Positions 46,615-58,430 of a DNA stretch of 64,000 nucleotides are shown here, piece after piece; position 1 is the first letter of the stretch, and each line of letters starts with the position of its first letter. Location: NCBI GenBank assembly GCA_035771165.1, contig JAWNZC010000234.1:4216001-4280000 (forward strand). The letters are read 5' to 3'. The DNA comes from Paragorgia papillata (Eukaryota; Cnidaria; Anthozoa; Scleralcyonacea; Coralliidae). Position numbers and translations under genes: made by a program. The notes below the pieces were generated by a model that made no database searches, was not told the DNA's origin, and saw nothing but the letters and a program-made list of their open reading frames with translations.

Positions 46615-46935
46615 CTGTTACATTACATCGTACACCAGCATCTTCACTGTGTCCACAATTATGTTTTCCCCATCCTCGATGACTACAGTCGGCTAAATGT
46701 TGTTCATTTCCTACACAAGCAACGTCGTCAAGCCATATTGTTCCAGTACCATCTGAAACTTCACCACCTTGAAAAGCTTCTACAGCTCCTACAAAGCCAA
46801 GTTGTCGACAAACCACTTTAGCATCGTTCAAGTCCCAAAAGTCATCACAAACTGTTCCCCATATTCCTTGGTAAAATATTTCAACACGCCCAGTGCCATT
46901 ATTGATAAATGGTCCTTGCAATCGAATAGTAGTAC
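46615..46935 (-). CDS. SRCR-domain exon 1 of 4 (most 5'), GC donor
   Basis: A 321-bp phase 1-1 exon encoding [60 protein letters not shown] and [11 protein letters not shown]. The acceptor is TTTGTAG|. The donor reads ACAG|GCAAAT, a GC-AG intron type that spliceosomes accept at a low rate. Farther 5' (to higher coordinates) no first exon or signal peptide was recognised, so the gene start is missing from this annotation. Confidence 0.83.
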
Positions 46936-47080
46936 CTACAAACATATATGATAGATATTATATGCTTCTTATCATAATAAAATATTTTAAACTTTTCTTA
47001 TTTTAAGGAAGCTAAAATATTGGTTCTACAAAATATATTTTGCTTTTACGAATTCTAGCCTCTTTGGTTGTTGACGTTAA

Positions 47081-47567
47081 AGGGTATTGGCAATAAAAAT
47101 AAAGTTTGTCTCATTTGAAAGAACTCGTCAAATGGTATAAGAAGACCTTTTACAATTTTTTCCTTATCTGTTTTGGTTTTGGAAATATTTGGACCAAAGC
47201 CTGCTGTCCGCCATCTTGGAATTATTTTCGATATGCATGTGACATCATAACCAGGGTAAAGTGAAATTTTTATCTTGCCAACCTTATGACATTATGAGCT
47301 AGAAACTCGATTTTGTTGCGCTATTTCCATCTTAAATTGACCCACAACATTTAAAAAGCCTTCCGTGGAAATTTGGTCTGGTTGTGACGTCACCAATTTC
47401 CTAGTTAATTAGACCCAATATTACAACAAGATGGCGCACAGCACGCTGTCTTTGGTCGAAATATTTCCAAAACTAAAACAGATACGGAAAAATTGTAAAA
47501 GGTCTTCTTATACCATTTGACGAGTTCTTTCAAATGAGATAAACTTAATTTTTATTACCAATACCCT
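47081..47567. mobile_element. TTAA-flanked MITE with ~115-bp TIRs
   Basis: AGGGTATTGGCAATAAAAAT at the left; the inverse ATTACCAATACCCT at the right; TTAA at 47,077-47,080 and 47,568-47,571. TTAA duplication is the mark of piggyBac and Kolobok-type elements. Arms include GGTATAAGAAGACCTTTTAC and its inverse. 487 bp, non-coding. Confidence 0.87.
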
Positions 47568-47571
47568 TTAA

Positions 47572-48296
47572 TCTGCCGCTTTGTTTACCGAAGCAGGAGA
47601 TTTTGTTGATAAACAAGGCTGATGTTGTAGAATAACGAGGGAAGTCAACAAAATTAAGTTGAAGAGTGATCACCTCAGTGTCGGCACTATTCACCTCCAC
47701 TTCGGTGAGTACTAAATTGTTAAATATATTATATTTATTTGATTAGTATTTTAACGATTAGTGTGGTTAATCTTTTTGAAATAAGCTAGTCTGAAGAACT
47801 ATAAAAAATATAAATTTGTTTCTACAAAAACAATTACAGTATGCATGGCCCTCAGTTTCCGCGTCATGGATATTTAACGTCGTCATGCGTATTCGAAGCT
47901 GATAATCTTTTAGGTAAAAGAAAAATATATATTTTGTTATTCAAAATAAATATTCAAATATGACATTTAAAATGTTGCATAAAAAGACGTCTTATAATTA
48001 TGTCGTAAGGTATATCTGCAAATAATAAATGTAAACAAAAGTCTCTTAGGGGCTGTTTACATGGGAGCCGGGACGGGACAAGTAAGCGGGACGGGACGTG
48101 TTTCATCCCAGGTTTATATGAGAATGTTCTCAGGCGAGACTATTGCGACCGGGACGTTTCACAACACAGCTCGAAAGTTGTAAAAACCACAGAATAACAG
48201 AAAAATAGATAGAATTTGACGTATTATAAAGAGCTGCTGTCCTCCTACTAGCCGTTATCACTCATTTGTATCGAATAAACAGCTTAAGAATCAAAA
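47572..48296. other. No gene seen
   Basis: Contains a GC-rich motif series (CGGGACGGGAC) near 48,070-48,170 beginning GGGGCTGTTTACATGG, like half of a foldback whose other half may be 48,559-48,600 (GACGGGACAAAAACGTCCCG). Nothing coding recognised. Confidence 0.5.
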
Positions 48297-48401
48297 TAAA
48301 TACTCGAAACGGTATCCGACATATCGTTCCGGTTAGGCGAGACAGAGCATTTATATGGCGAAAATTGTCCCTCTCAAGTCGGGATCCCGGTCAGGAGGAA
48401 A

Positions 48402-48555
48402 GCTGGTTTCCACTCGGGAAAATTTTCCGCAGGACAGGAACGGACAGGGAAGTTTTCTTTGTCTTATGACCTCTCGGTCAGAACTATAATGACTAAAGGA
48501 AACTTTCCTGTCCGTTCCTGTCCTGCGGAAGATTTTCCGAAGTGGAAACTAGCCT
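48402..48555. repeat. Foldback MITE, family A
   Basis: GCTGGTTTCCACTCGGG at the left and AGTGGAAACTAGCC at the right, with the AACGGACAG core inverted. Cleaner palindrome than the left-copy relatives. Confidence 0.7.
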
Positions 48556-48650
48556 TTAGTTGGGACGGGACAAAAACGTCCCGGCAAACACATTCTTCAT
48601 ATAAACGAAATGAGATAAATAAAGGGAAAATATAGTAGCGAAGCGATCCC

Positions 48651-48827
48651 TGTTTACATGAGTCGGGCTAGCCCAATGCATGGGTTAACGTTAGGATTCG
48701 CTTACATCTACACTAAACCAATTCTTTGTAAATTTAGTTTATGTGAGTTTCAAAACCACAGTACGATTCTAACCAATCGCGTGAGCCCAGTCGTTAACCG
48801 GGCTAGCCTGGCTCATGTAAGCAGCCC
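48651..48827. repeat. Foldback MITE, family B
   Basis: Counterpart of 510-696 with the same TGTTTACATGAG / CTCATGTAA termini. Confidence 0.68.
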
Positions 48828-49680
48828 ATGAGAAAACAGAGTAGGGTCTTCCGAAACTTTCTTTCATCTTGTCTTTACTATTTGTCCCGACTAGATATCT
48901 ACTTCTGTGGTGATATTGTCTGCATAAAACTAATAACTAACTGAATAACCACTTGTTTACCAAGCGTTTACTTTCTGAATAAAATCGTTTAGTCTTAGCC
49001 GAGTACCGTTGTCATGCTCTGGGCCGAGTGAAGACCCTGGATACGAAGCTGACTGAGATTCTCTTTGCAGAGCCAAAATTAATGTATTATTCTACTGTTG
49101 TTAATTACACAGATGCAGGTTCACTATTAGTATTAATGGTGCAGCAAGCGTATGAAATGATGCCATGTATGCGATTTTCTCATGGTAAAGCCAGTTGTCT
49201 ACTTGCGCTTGCGGACGGATTCTTCGCGCGAATCGACATTCGATTTGCGCGAATTTATTTGCAAGTGGAAAATCGGTCAATACCACTACATGCTAATCAC
49301 TTTCGCGCTTATTACATCTTCATATACTTTATTTTCCTTCCAGTTTCCATCCACAACATCTGAAACAATTATATTCCTATATGTATAAATATATACGAGT
49401 GACTTGATTAATAACTACTTAACCGAGACTGAGATATTGCTGTATTGACCGAGCGATAGCGAGGTTAATACGTTCAAGACCAAGGTTTAATATTTTACCG
49501 TAAACACCGAACGGTCGAGGTTATTAAGTAGTTTATTATATGGCACTTTTTATTTCGAAATCAATCTTGTATTTCTTGGTCTTCGCTTCCTTTAACTTCG
49601 TCAAAACACCGAACTAGCGTTATTTTCTGTTGTTTCTTTTTCGTCTGGATACTAGAATTTACTTTCGCAATGTTCATCGT

Positions 49681-49976
49681 TACCCTGCGAGCAGAGCCTT
49701 CTTTTCCTTGTTTCTTCGCTGAGAGAGAGGAAGAAAAGTAGGCTCTGCTGTATTCGTGTTTGGCTTCGTCCAAGATTTAGGACGAAGTAACCCGTTTAAG
49801 ACCCGTTTAACCGGTTCTCGTTTTGTTTTCTGCTCTGATTGGGACTGGGTTCGAGATTGTAACCAAGCAACTGACATGCATGCGCAATGAAACCATGTCA
49901 CGAATACAGCAGAGCCTACTTTTCTTTCTCTCTCTCAGCGAAGAAATAAGGAAAAGAAGTCTCTGCTCGCAGGGTA
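49681..49976. mobile_element. Mutator-like MITE, 9-bp TSD, empty site in left copy
   Basis: TACCCTGCGAGCAGAG at the left and its inverse CTCTGCTCGCAGGGTA at the right, arms about 75 bp. GTTCATCGT is duplicated (49,672-49,680; 49,977-49,985). The left segmental copy reads a single GTTCATCGT at about 1,757, the undisturbed site. 296 bp; open frames within are not genes. Confidence 0.92.
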
Positions 49977-51541
49977 GTTCATCGTCGTTTATTTCATTTA
50001 TTTTCGTCGTATTTCGGCAATAAAAGTTTCCTATTATGATTTTTTGTTTGTTTCCAATGGTGGGATATGGCACATTAACAATTTTCATAATGCCCGCGGA
50101 CATTACGGAGAAATCTTGCAACGTCAGCAACCAATCACAGCGCGTGATTTTACCGGAAGTAATCCGTGCCATATAATAAAATAAGTCTTAATGCTTTTGT
50201 TCTTTGTTTTCGAACATGCATGCATGGCTTAGAACTTGAAAATTTTATTTTAGTCACCAAAATGTACCAAACAAAAATTCATTTCCATGCATTCAGGCAA
50301 TAAAATATATTTGCGTCAAGCCTATATAACTGTGTTTTTTTATCTGAAGAATCGCGTATAAAGCATTTAGATTAACGATAATCAGACTTCCCTAAGGGGT
50401 TAGTGGGTTGGAAAAATATCTTAAATATCTAAAGTCGAGTAATAAGCTAGGTTTATTATATGACTATTTTCGTGAGTGGTCTGAGCGGTCTGGAATCTGC
50501 CGTTCCGTACCACTGAGAGAATTTTATAAACAAAATGAAAGTCATGTCAGTATACATGCAACAAGAAGGATAATAATTTCAGAACTACTCATCGTTGAAA
50601 TATATCGTGCAGATATGTTGTTAGAAATTGTGTTAAGCTTTCATTTGATGAAGAGTTTAAGTTTCCATGTTATGGTGAAACTTTTTAAAATGTTCAAAAT
50701 GTTCGTAATAATACAACATTTACTCACAAATTTTTATTCAACTACGTAACGTACAACCTTGAGCGATATGTCAAACAAAAGCAATTGAAAAATGTTATTT
50801 GGGGTAGAAAGTTGATGATTCTAGCTAAAGGGAAAGTATTTTAAAAATGGGAAAACATATGCCATAAGTGGCGAATACGAGCCTAACACTGTCTCAAGTT
50901 TTCACAGAACGTTTACAACACTTGTAGTCATATAATAAACTACTTATTGATCTCGCTTGTTCAGTCTGTACTAGTGAAATATCGGACCTCCGTTTTCTGC
51001 TAAATACGTCGGTGCGATATTTCACTAGTACAGACCTCACGCTCGATCAATAAATAGTAAATCAACAAAAAAAACTTTTTCAAAGTAATGTCACACATGG
51101 AACAATTTTTAATGACAACTTTTAACGCAACACGTTGCCGGAAAAAAATGCCGTAGAAAATTGTCCACATGCAAATGATAAATGTTACACGCGGCATCAA
51201 TTTTACTGCATCTACAAAGAACCTTCAATTAAGAAGCCTACCGCGAGAACCTGACACACATGCATGAGCTAGTCCGTTGTCGTATTGCTACAAGAAACAA
51301 GTAAAACATATATTTTCAAGTAGTAAAGGCATGCAATCGTCACTGATGTTACGTCACTGGCTTTTAACATTAATACTCCAGGAGTCCGCAACGATCGCCC
51401 GACCCTAGCTTATATTAGTATATATTGAACCTTGCGATTGTTTTTCAATGTTCATTCATTTATCAATGTTTCACCAACGAAACGCATTATGTCATTGACA
51501 AATTAAATGCCGAGCTTATATTTCTTACTGTCTTTCTCCAT

Positions 51542-51916
51542 GGGACTTTAAGATCTACGACGCGGCTAACTCGATCGACGACGCGGCCTTAAAAACGTTA
51601 AAAAGGAATGCATTTAAAAAAAGACACGGTAAATTAACTGCCGTATTTCATGTTTAAGCTTGTTTAATGACTTTCAAGACGCTTCTTTTCTTGCTAAAAC
51701 GACTGTAGTGTCTGAGCTGAAAACAGCTCTCACTTCTCAGCGTGTTCGTGTCGTTCTGAAGACGTAAAAATGCTGAGAGTGGCGTTTGTTCACGGAACGA
51801 GGACGGTGTTGATATATACTCTTGGGATTACAAATTAGTCATTCACTTTGTTTTCATTAGAATTATGTTCTTAAGGCGCGTCATAGAGCTTGCCGCGTCG
51901 TGGATCTTAAACTCCC
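51542..51916. mobile_element. Foldback element, empty site in left copy
   Basis: GGGACTTTAAGATCTACGAC at the left, the inverse GTCGTGGATCTTAAACTCCC at the right. The left segmental copy runs CTTTCTCCAATAACC without it (about 4,107-4,120). Target duplication unclear because of later changes. 375 bp. Confidence 0.8.
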
Positions 51917-53721
51917 TATTAACCTATTCATGCAAGTTATATACGACAGTGTTTGCAAAATAAGAATTTCCGATAGAACAAATAGGAATTATGAAACCCA
52001 TAATCTATAAATAACAAATTTCTAAAAATTGAAATAAATGTGGCATGTACTTTTTGAGATATGCCAAAGTTGCGTTCCTTACGTTACAAAACGAAATACG
52101 CGTCTGTAGATTGAACTATTTACGCTCATGTTAAGCACTCTGTGAGGTTGGTGCATGTACATATAGGTGTCCGTTAGCGCTAATGTAACGCTCACTATAC
52201 CGCTCTCTAGATGTGCGCACCACCAATTATAATCTCACAAGCAGTTGTCACCTGCAATTGCTCGTGGTGTTTACTCGTGGTTGATACGTGGTGTTCTCAC
52301 ATCTAGAAAAAGAAATATGGAGCAGAGTAGCAGAAAGAAAGACCGAAACAGAATACGAAGACACTGCGACACTGACAACATGGCGGTTGGTCGATTCTTT
52401 TGCCGTTCTGCCGTTCTGCCGTTCTGCTGTGTTATATATTTATTTTAATAGATCTCTTGATTAGTTGTCTCAGTAAATATTCAATGGAAATAGTAAAGAA
52501 AAATAGTATTTTAAATCTTGGAGCATTGGTGCAGGTGGCCTGGAATGTTTCGTCAGTTTGTAATATTGACTCAATATTGATCAATCGAACGCCTCTTCCA
52601 AGCCGCTTAGTAGAAAGGTTGTGGCAGCAACTCGCTTGTTGAAATTTACCTTGGCTGCAAGTCTTGTACTTTTGTTGGGTGATGTACTGAGCTGTAAATC
52701 CAAGCCCAATCGAGCCTCAAGCGACTTCTCCATGACCGTGCATCTAGTTCTCGTAACACGTCTTTTTCGTCCTCAAGCTATTGTTCGTCGCCATTTTCGT
52801 TGTCGTCGCCTTTGTGTTCGAGGTCTACCTCAAGTGCTGTAATAACTTGGGCTACCGTCCTCTGGTTTGAAAATAGGCCACCCCGGATCGTAATATTTAG
52901 TTATTCAGACATTTACCAAATTATACCACTACCGGGAAAATAAAAACTTCTTGAGTAAACGAACGAAATATCGAAGATCAAATTTTAAATGAGCTCTCAG
53001 TCAAATGCGACAAATGAATACATTTAATCTTGCTGAGAATATATATATATATATCATTATAAAGATTTGTTCAAATGCTAAAAGTCTCCGTGTAAGGTAA
53101 TTTATATGAATTATTGTTATGATAAATCCGACTGCATTGCATATGCAGTTAAACACTTGTGCATTTTTGTCGATCTATGACAGTATGAAGTATATGTTAT
53201 GGTGTACATACATATATGACTAATATAGTATTCAACACGACATGGTTATACATACTTGTTTCACCCTTGCAGAAGAAAACAGTTACAACAAACTCCAACA
53301 CCAAGGTAAGTATTAGCAGGTAAGCTTGCTTCATTGTAAAAGATCAATGTTTTTCGCAAGTAAAATCCTTGAATTAAACGTTGTTAAACAAGGAAGTTTT
53401 ATAAGTCAATCGTAAACACAATAGCTCTAGAGGGTGCATGGTAATAATAAAAGTAAAGGATATAAAACAGTGCACATATGTATACATGATAATTGAAAGT
53501 GCTTTTAATTTAGGACACACGCTGTGCATTGAGAATACTTTAAATATTTTCAGAGGCAAATATGCCGGATAATTTATATAAGTGTTTCTATTGGCTAACG
53601 CTAAAATTAATTAGACGTCTAACACCCACTTGGCCAATCCAGATCGAGTATTTTGACAATCTATATTCCATAGGGTTTTAATCCATCAAGATTCGACAAA
53701 TTTAGTTAACTCTTTCAAATC

Positions 53722-53888
53722 AATAAGCCATTTGCACGATGACGTAAAATAGCGCTAGCGTTGGGTGACTACAACTACAAGAATGTTTTGCCAGTATCGT
53801 CCATTTATCAGCACTAGAATGCTAGCAAAGCATTCTGGTAGTTGTTGCCACCCAACGCTATTTTACGTCATTGTGCAAATGGCTTATT
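53722..53888. repeat. Foldback MITE
   Basis: AATAAGCCATTTGCACGATG and its inverse bound 167 bp; GACGTAAAATAGCG is repeated inverted inside. Non-coding. Confidence 0.75.
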
Positions 53889-54054
53889 CCAAGCCGGAGT
53901 ACTGGGTTCGATTGCTTTGGACAGCACTGATGAAACCGAGGCTATTTGCCAAAATCAAAATATATTTAAAATAGCGTCTTCTACTTCACTACCCTTCTAT
54001 CACCAGTATAAACGTAACGCAACAGAGTATAGTCTGGGTTAGAGCAATTCCTAA

Positions 54055-54190
54055 GGGCCCCCAACGTAAAGGGGCCCCTGATGAATTTATTGGATTAACT
54101 AGGGACTAAACTAATGGGGTTAAAGGGGTAACTGTGGGGGCCCCAAACACAAATATTCTAAGGGCCCCGAGCAGCTCTGTTACGCCACTG
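54055..54190. repeat. Dispersed repeat related to 6,208-6,320
   Basis: GGGCCCCxxA-rich block with AACTAGGGACTAAACTAATG, found inverted near 6,208-6,320 (CATTAGTTTAGTCCCTAGTT). Non-coding. Confidence 0.65.
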
Positions 54191-54253
54191 CTGTCATGTG
54201 CAGTGTGGTCGTTTCCTGTTTAAGCAAAGAGAACATAATTTGAAAATAAGAAT

Positions 54254-54337
54254 AAGTGCCCAGCAATTGACTTTAAGATAAGACATGACGAAATAAGTGG
54301 TCGTGTCTTGCCTTAAAATTAATTTGTTGGGCACTTA
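54254..54337. repeat. Short foldback repeat
   Basis: AAGTGCCCAGCAATTGACTT and the inverse ...AATTTGTTGGGCACTTA, with CATGAC / GTCGTG at the loop. Related AGCCCAGCAAATAACTTTAA lies at 9,951. Confidence 0.65.
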
Positions 54338-54589
54338 ATTGGGCAACTGCAAAGAGAACATACTAACTTGTATTGTATAACTGGAAGGAGACTATTCTTG
54401 AAATGCGGAATCTAATTATTAGAAGGCACTTCATACCTAAACTAACCTATCTAACTAAAAAAATTCTCTCTTAACACTTTCATGCGCATCGTTGTTGTGG
54501 AACGACTTTATCTTTTTACTCTGTCTAATGCCAGATAATTTTACTCGTCAAGGGGAGACGTCTTGGAAAACCATGCGTGAAAGGGTTAA

Positions 54590-56323
54590 AGTGCCTATGA
54601 AACAAAAATTAAGTTTGTCTATTTGAAAGAAAATGACAACGTAACATATTTTGCAGTTTTTCGTTTCCTTGCTTCGTTGTTGAGATATTTCAGTTTGTTG
54701 GATATGCAAACTAAACATTTTGACGTCGCACGTGCATGAGTTATAGAAAAATAGGCACGTCCAGTGCATGTATCTACTGCGTTAATATCTATTTGTGCAA
54801 AATTGATGGAATTGTATACTTGTAACCTTGTATTCAATCGATCTAGAGCTGAACAAGATTTTTGACAAAATTGTCTATGCTCACAGGCCATGCTGTGTTT
54901 TAACTTTTAAAAAAAGAAGAACTCAGAGTAAAGCCATCAAGGCACAGGAGGCTAAGCACTAACAACTCTACTTGTATCTGGCATGAGTTCCAAGCCCGGA
55001 CAGGTGGTCACTCATTCAAATGCTAACTTAATCCAATTGGGCTTTACTCTGGTCGTCAGTGGTGAGAGGCACTGCCCTAATTATGGTAATAAAGTATAGT
55101 AGTAAAGCTTTAAGTAGGCCAATCAAATTAATATTAACTAACAACTCGCAAAATTTGACTTAATTGACTAATACAGCTTTTAAATATCTTCATTACAACA
55201 ATTTGTCAAACAATAGTGCAATCTAGTTACAAGGTAAACGAAATAGCTTGAGATAACAAGCATATCGAGTATTACTGATGTAATATTTAGTAGTGAATGA
55301 AAAAGATGTCCAGCAATGTCATCAAAATTATAACAGCAAACATACATTAATTGTTCTTCAAGCCGTACGCATACATGCAGTAAAAGGTAGAATAAAAGTT
55401 GGCACATTCTGGCACATTTAGGACACAGATTTTGCATGACATTGACAATTGCAGCATACAATTTTACTCCATTAATACAGTATATAGACTTGCCAGTTGA
55501 CGCTCTCAACATAGCCTGTCACTGACATTTGACTATTTGTCATCTACATCGACAATATGCCATTTAATAGCATATTTCGCTCGTGGACTACCATAGGTTT
55601 TGGACATTGTTGCTTGACCGTGAAGCTAACTTTGTTTTCTTAGATTCATCTATTTCTGTTCGGCAACGCACAGTCTTGTCAGTTTACGAAGCTCGATCAG
55701 ACATGTTGGCCATATAAATATGAAATCATCCATGCAACGACCATTAATTTGCTTTCAAAAACTTTAATCATCATTCCAGCAACGTTTCATACTTAAACTA
55801 CTTACTAAATTTGTAAAAACTTTCTCTTGTTGAATATATCCCGATCCTTAGATCTCGCTGCTATGACTTGAGTGAAATACTTGGTGCACAGTTGTTATTT
55901 TGGCCTCGGTGGTTTCTCGTGAGTCAATCGTTGACAAAAATTTTGATTGGCTCCGAAGGCATTCTTTTGTTAACTTAACTTACATTACATTACACGCACA
56001 ACAGCGTTAGTATCTACTCGCGCATGCGCAGTAGATACAATAATGTTATATATCTTTGCTATTGTGAAAGTGTGTGTTTCGCACAGAACACTAAACATGT
56101 AGATTTTCAAGTGATTATATTTGCAATATGAAAGATATATAACATTTTTAATTTCCGATAACTCATTATGCATATGTGACGTCAAAATGTTCAATTTGCA
56201 TATCAAACAAACTGAAATATCTCAAGAACGAAGCAAGGAAACGAAAAACTACAAAATATGTTACTCTATCATTTTAAGTGCTCTATAAAATAGAACAGAC
56301 TTAATTTTCGTTTCATAGGCGCT
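54590..56323. mobile_element. TTAA-flanked DNA element
   Basis: AGTGCCTATGAAACAAAAAT at the left and the inverse GTTTCATAGGCGCT at the right, TTAA outside both (54,586-54,589; 56,324-56,327). TIRs extend about 120 bp, with a gap. 1,734 bp. The internal frames (for example 55,180-55,512, minus) are unrecognised. An internal inverted pair AGAGTAAAGCC / GGCTTTACTCT at 54,927 and 55,043 marks a nested repeat. Confidence 0.82.
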
Positions 56324-56864
56324 TTAATTACAAACCTAATCCTGACCAAAACACTAACCCTAAACCTACCCATAGCCCAAATCGTAACCTTATCTCATAA
56401 AAATTAAATAATTTGATCGATTCTGCATGCGATCTCAAAACTTGCTGGAAATGTTGCAATCAATTCCAAGCACGCACACTTCGGGAGCATTTGATATTTA
56501 TGCGGTAGGCATTGCAAATGCATATTTTGAATTTAAATCGGCAATTTAAACTTTTTTAAACTTTTTTAAAGAATTTAAACTTTTTATTGCATGTTTAGTA
56601 ATGATAAATCCTTTGATTAAATACCCACCTTATCTCATGACTCTTCTGCAATAAAATCGTGTTTTTTATTTAATTTGCCGGGAAAGAAACTTCAAAAATT
56701 AGAAATCAAAATACTCATTAGTATGTGAAAAGTTTAGGAAATACCCATTTAATTTTGGTTGAATCTGGTTAAAATTTGGATGAGAAGTTAATAGAAATCT
56801 GACCACAAGATTCTGTGTTAAATAAATGCTTGGTCGCGCTTATTTTTCTTATTCCAGTATAGAC

Positions 56865-57028
56865 TGTTAAACTCAAGTTATACGCTCCTCATAGTATTTA
56901 TAGTCTCGCTTATTCTCGAACGCTATTTCGCTAGTTCTCCAATGATCAACTACAACAACAACGGTTTTTCCCGCCCAAACCCCTAGTATAAAACACAGTC
57001 CCATTTGTCACGTGATATGTACTTAACA
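56865..57028 (-). repeat. 3' LTR of the Copia element
   Basis: 164 bp, TGTTAAACTC ... GTACTTAACA, about 95% like 61,345-61,504 by eye apart from small indels. The polypurine tract (AGAGAGACAGAGGAGAT on the minus strand) directly abuts it at 57,029-57,045. Confidence 0.9.
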
Positions 57029-57098
57029 ATCTCCTCTGTCTCTCTTTTACTTTTCTTCTTCTTTTCTTAGTACTGCTCATCGTGATAAGTGCTACTCT

Positions 57099-57634
57099 TC
57101 AAATTTGTCCACTTTTGATTACATCCATCAGTACCTGACTGTTTGCACCTTGCTTTATAAACACATCAGCATGTTGGCTCTTATTGTCAATCCATTGAAC
57201 TGTGATCTCGTTTCGTTTTATGCTTTCTCTCACAGCTGCGTTTTCAACTCTCAGTCGTTTCTCTTCCACTGCCTTTGTTGAGTGAACTGCTTCTGTCAGT
57301 GACATGTTGTCAGTGTATATTTCTGTGGTTTCAGCTTTTCATCTAATAGTTCATTTATTATGTGTGAAAGCCATATACAAGCATCAGCTGTGTCCAGTAA
57401 GGCCATTGTTTCTGCTGCAATGGTCCTTCTGCAAACTCTTCTCAACTTCTTGGATGTCCAACTGATTGGAGATACTCGTACTTTGCTATCCATAAGGAAT
57501 ATTATCATTCCCCCTTGAGAAGATCCATCTTTGAGATTTGCATATGATGCATCACAGTGTGCTACCAGCTTCAGTGGTTGATGCATCCTTCCATATTTTA
57601 GTGAAACTCTGCTTTGTTTTACTTTTCTTAACAC
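57099..57634 (-). pseudogene. Copia RNase H region
   Basis: The frame from 57,634 holds AHCDASYANLKDGSSQGGMI, ISWTSKKLRRVCRR and ETMALLDTADACIWLSH, the D-E-D type motifs of the Copia RNase H, which removes the RNA template. It stops near 57,296 and continues in another frame (57,305-57,099) with VQWIDNKSQHADVFIKQGAN, the closing D-x-L-T/K-like block. One frame change splits the domain. Confidence 0.82.
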
Positions 57635-58430
57635 TTTGTTGGCTTGTAAAATATCTTGAACTGTTGCTCAGTTGACATACATCAAATGAGATGTCAGGTC
57701 TGGATTGTGTTGAGATCCAGTTTAATTGTCCAAAAATTGTTCTGAAAGATGATTGCTCTTTAGCATTAAGAACTCGAGATTTGTCTTTCTTGTTTGGAAG
57801 TTCTACTTCCTCTGAACATTCAATATAGGAATGTTGACTGAAGCTTATTTCAGGATTAGATACTTCAATATTCATCCCCAAGTACTTCATAGGTGCTGTT
57901 TCTTGTGAGCCCACTGTAAATATTGCTTTAATTTTCTCCATGACATCTTCAAACTTGGCTGACCCACCATATAGAAAATCATCGACATGGATGGCGAGAA
58001 CTCCACATCTGTCTTCATATCTCCAGTAGAACAGAGCTTCGTCATATCTTGACTTCTCCAAACCGATCTTGGTAAGCTCTTCCTTGACACGGTTGTACTA
58101 ATACCGCGAGGCTTCATTTAATCCATAAACACATTTGTTCAGCTTCCACAGACTGGTTGTTTCCGCTTCCTTGGGTGGCTTGATGTACACGTCTCTATCT
58201 AGCTGTTTTCCTTGCAAGAATGCTGTCTTTACATCAAGCATTCTACATTTCCATTTCTTGGAAGCAATGGTTGCCAATACTATACGAGTGGATTCTTTAG
58301 AACATGTTGGAGAGTCTGTTTGTCTGCCTTTGACTTCAGAATCTTCAAATCCTCTGGCAACTAGACGTGTTTTAGCTACACTTATCCCATTCATAATTTT
58401 GATGTTATGACCCATCTGGTTGTGATACAT
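57552..58430 (-). pseudogene. Copia reverse transcriptase
   Basis: Two overlapping frames. 58,430-58,098 carries KTRLVARGFEDSEVKG, CRMLDVKTAFLQG (motif A aspartate) and WKLNKCVYGLNEASR. 58,061-57,552 carries LAIHVDDFLYGGS (motif C, catalytic DD), YLGMNIEV, and RTIFGQLNWISTQSRPDISF. These are diagnostic Copia motifs. A stop at about 58,096 (YY/stop in place of W in the YGLxxASRxW motif) and a frame change separate the halves. Confidence 0.88.

Larger units (their letters stand above)
48297..53101. repeat. Right copy of the ~5 kb direct segmental duplication
   Basis: Collinear with 1-5,217, with a shared right edge. It lacks 899-1,117 and 2,276-3,123, carries 49,681-49,976 and 51,542-51,916, and has small indels elsewhere. 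No reading frame is conserved between the copies, so I regard the unit as non-coding. Confidence 0.88.

Noticed and set aside
53905..53920. Second B-box-like GGGTTCGATTGC
   Set aside because: No A box at the right distance and no cloverleaf could be drawn.
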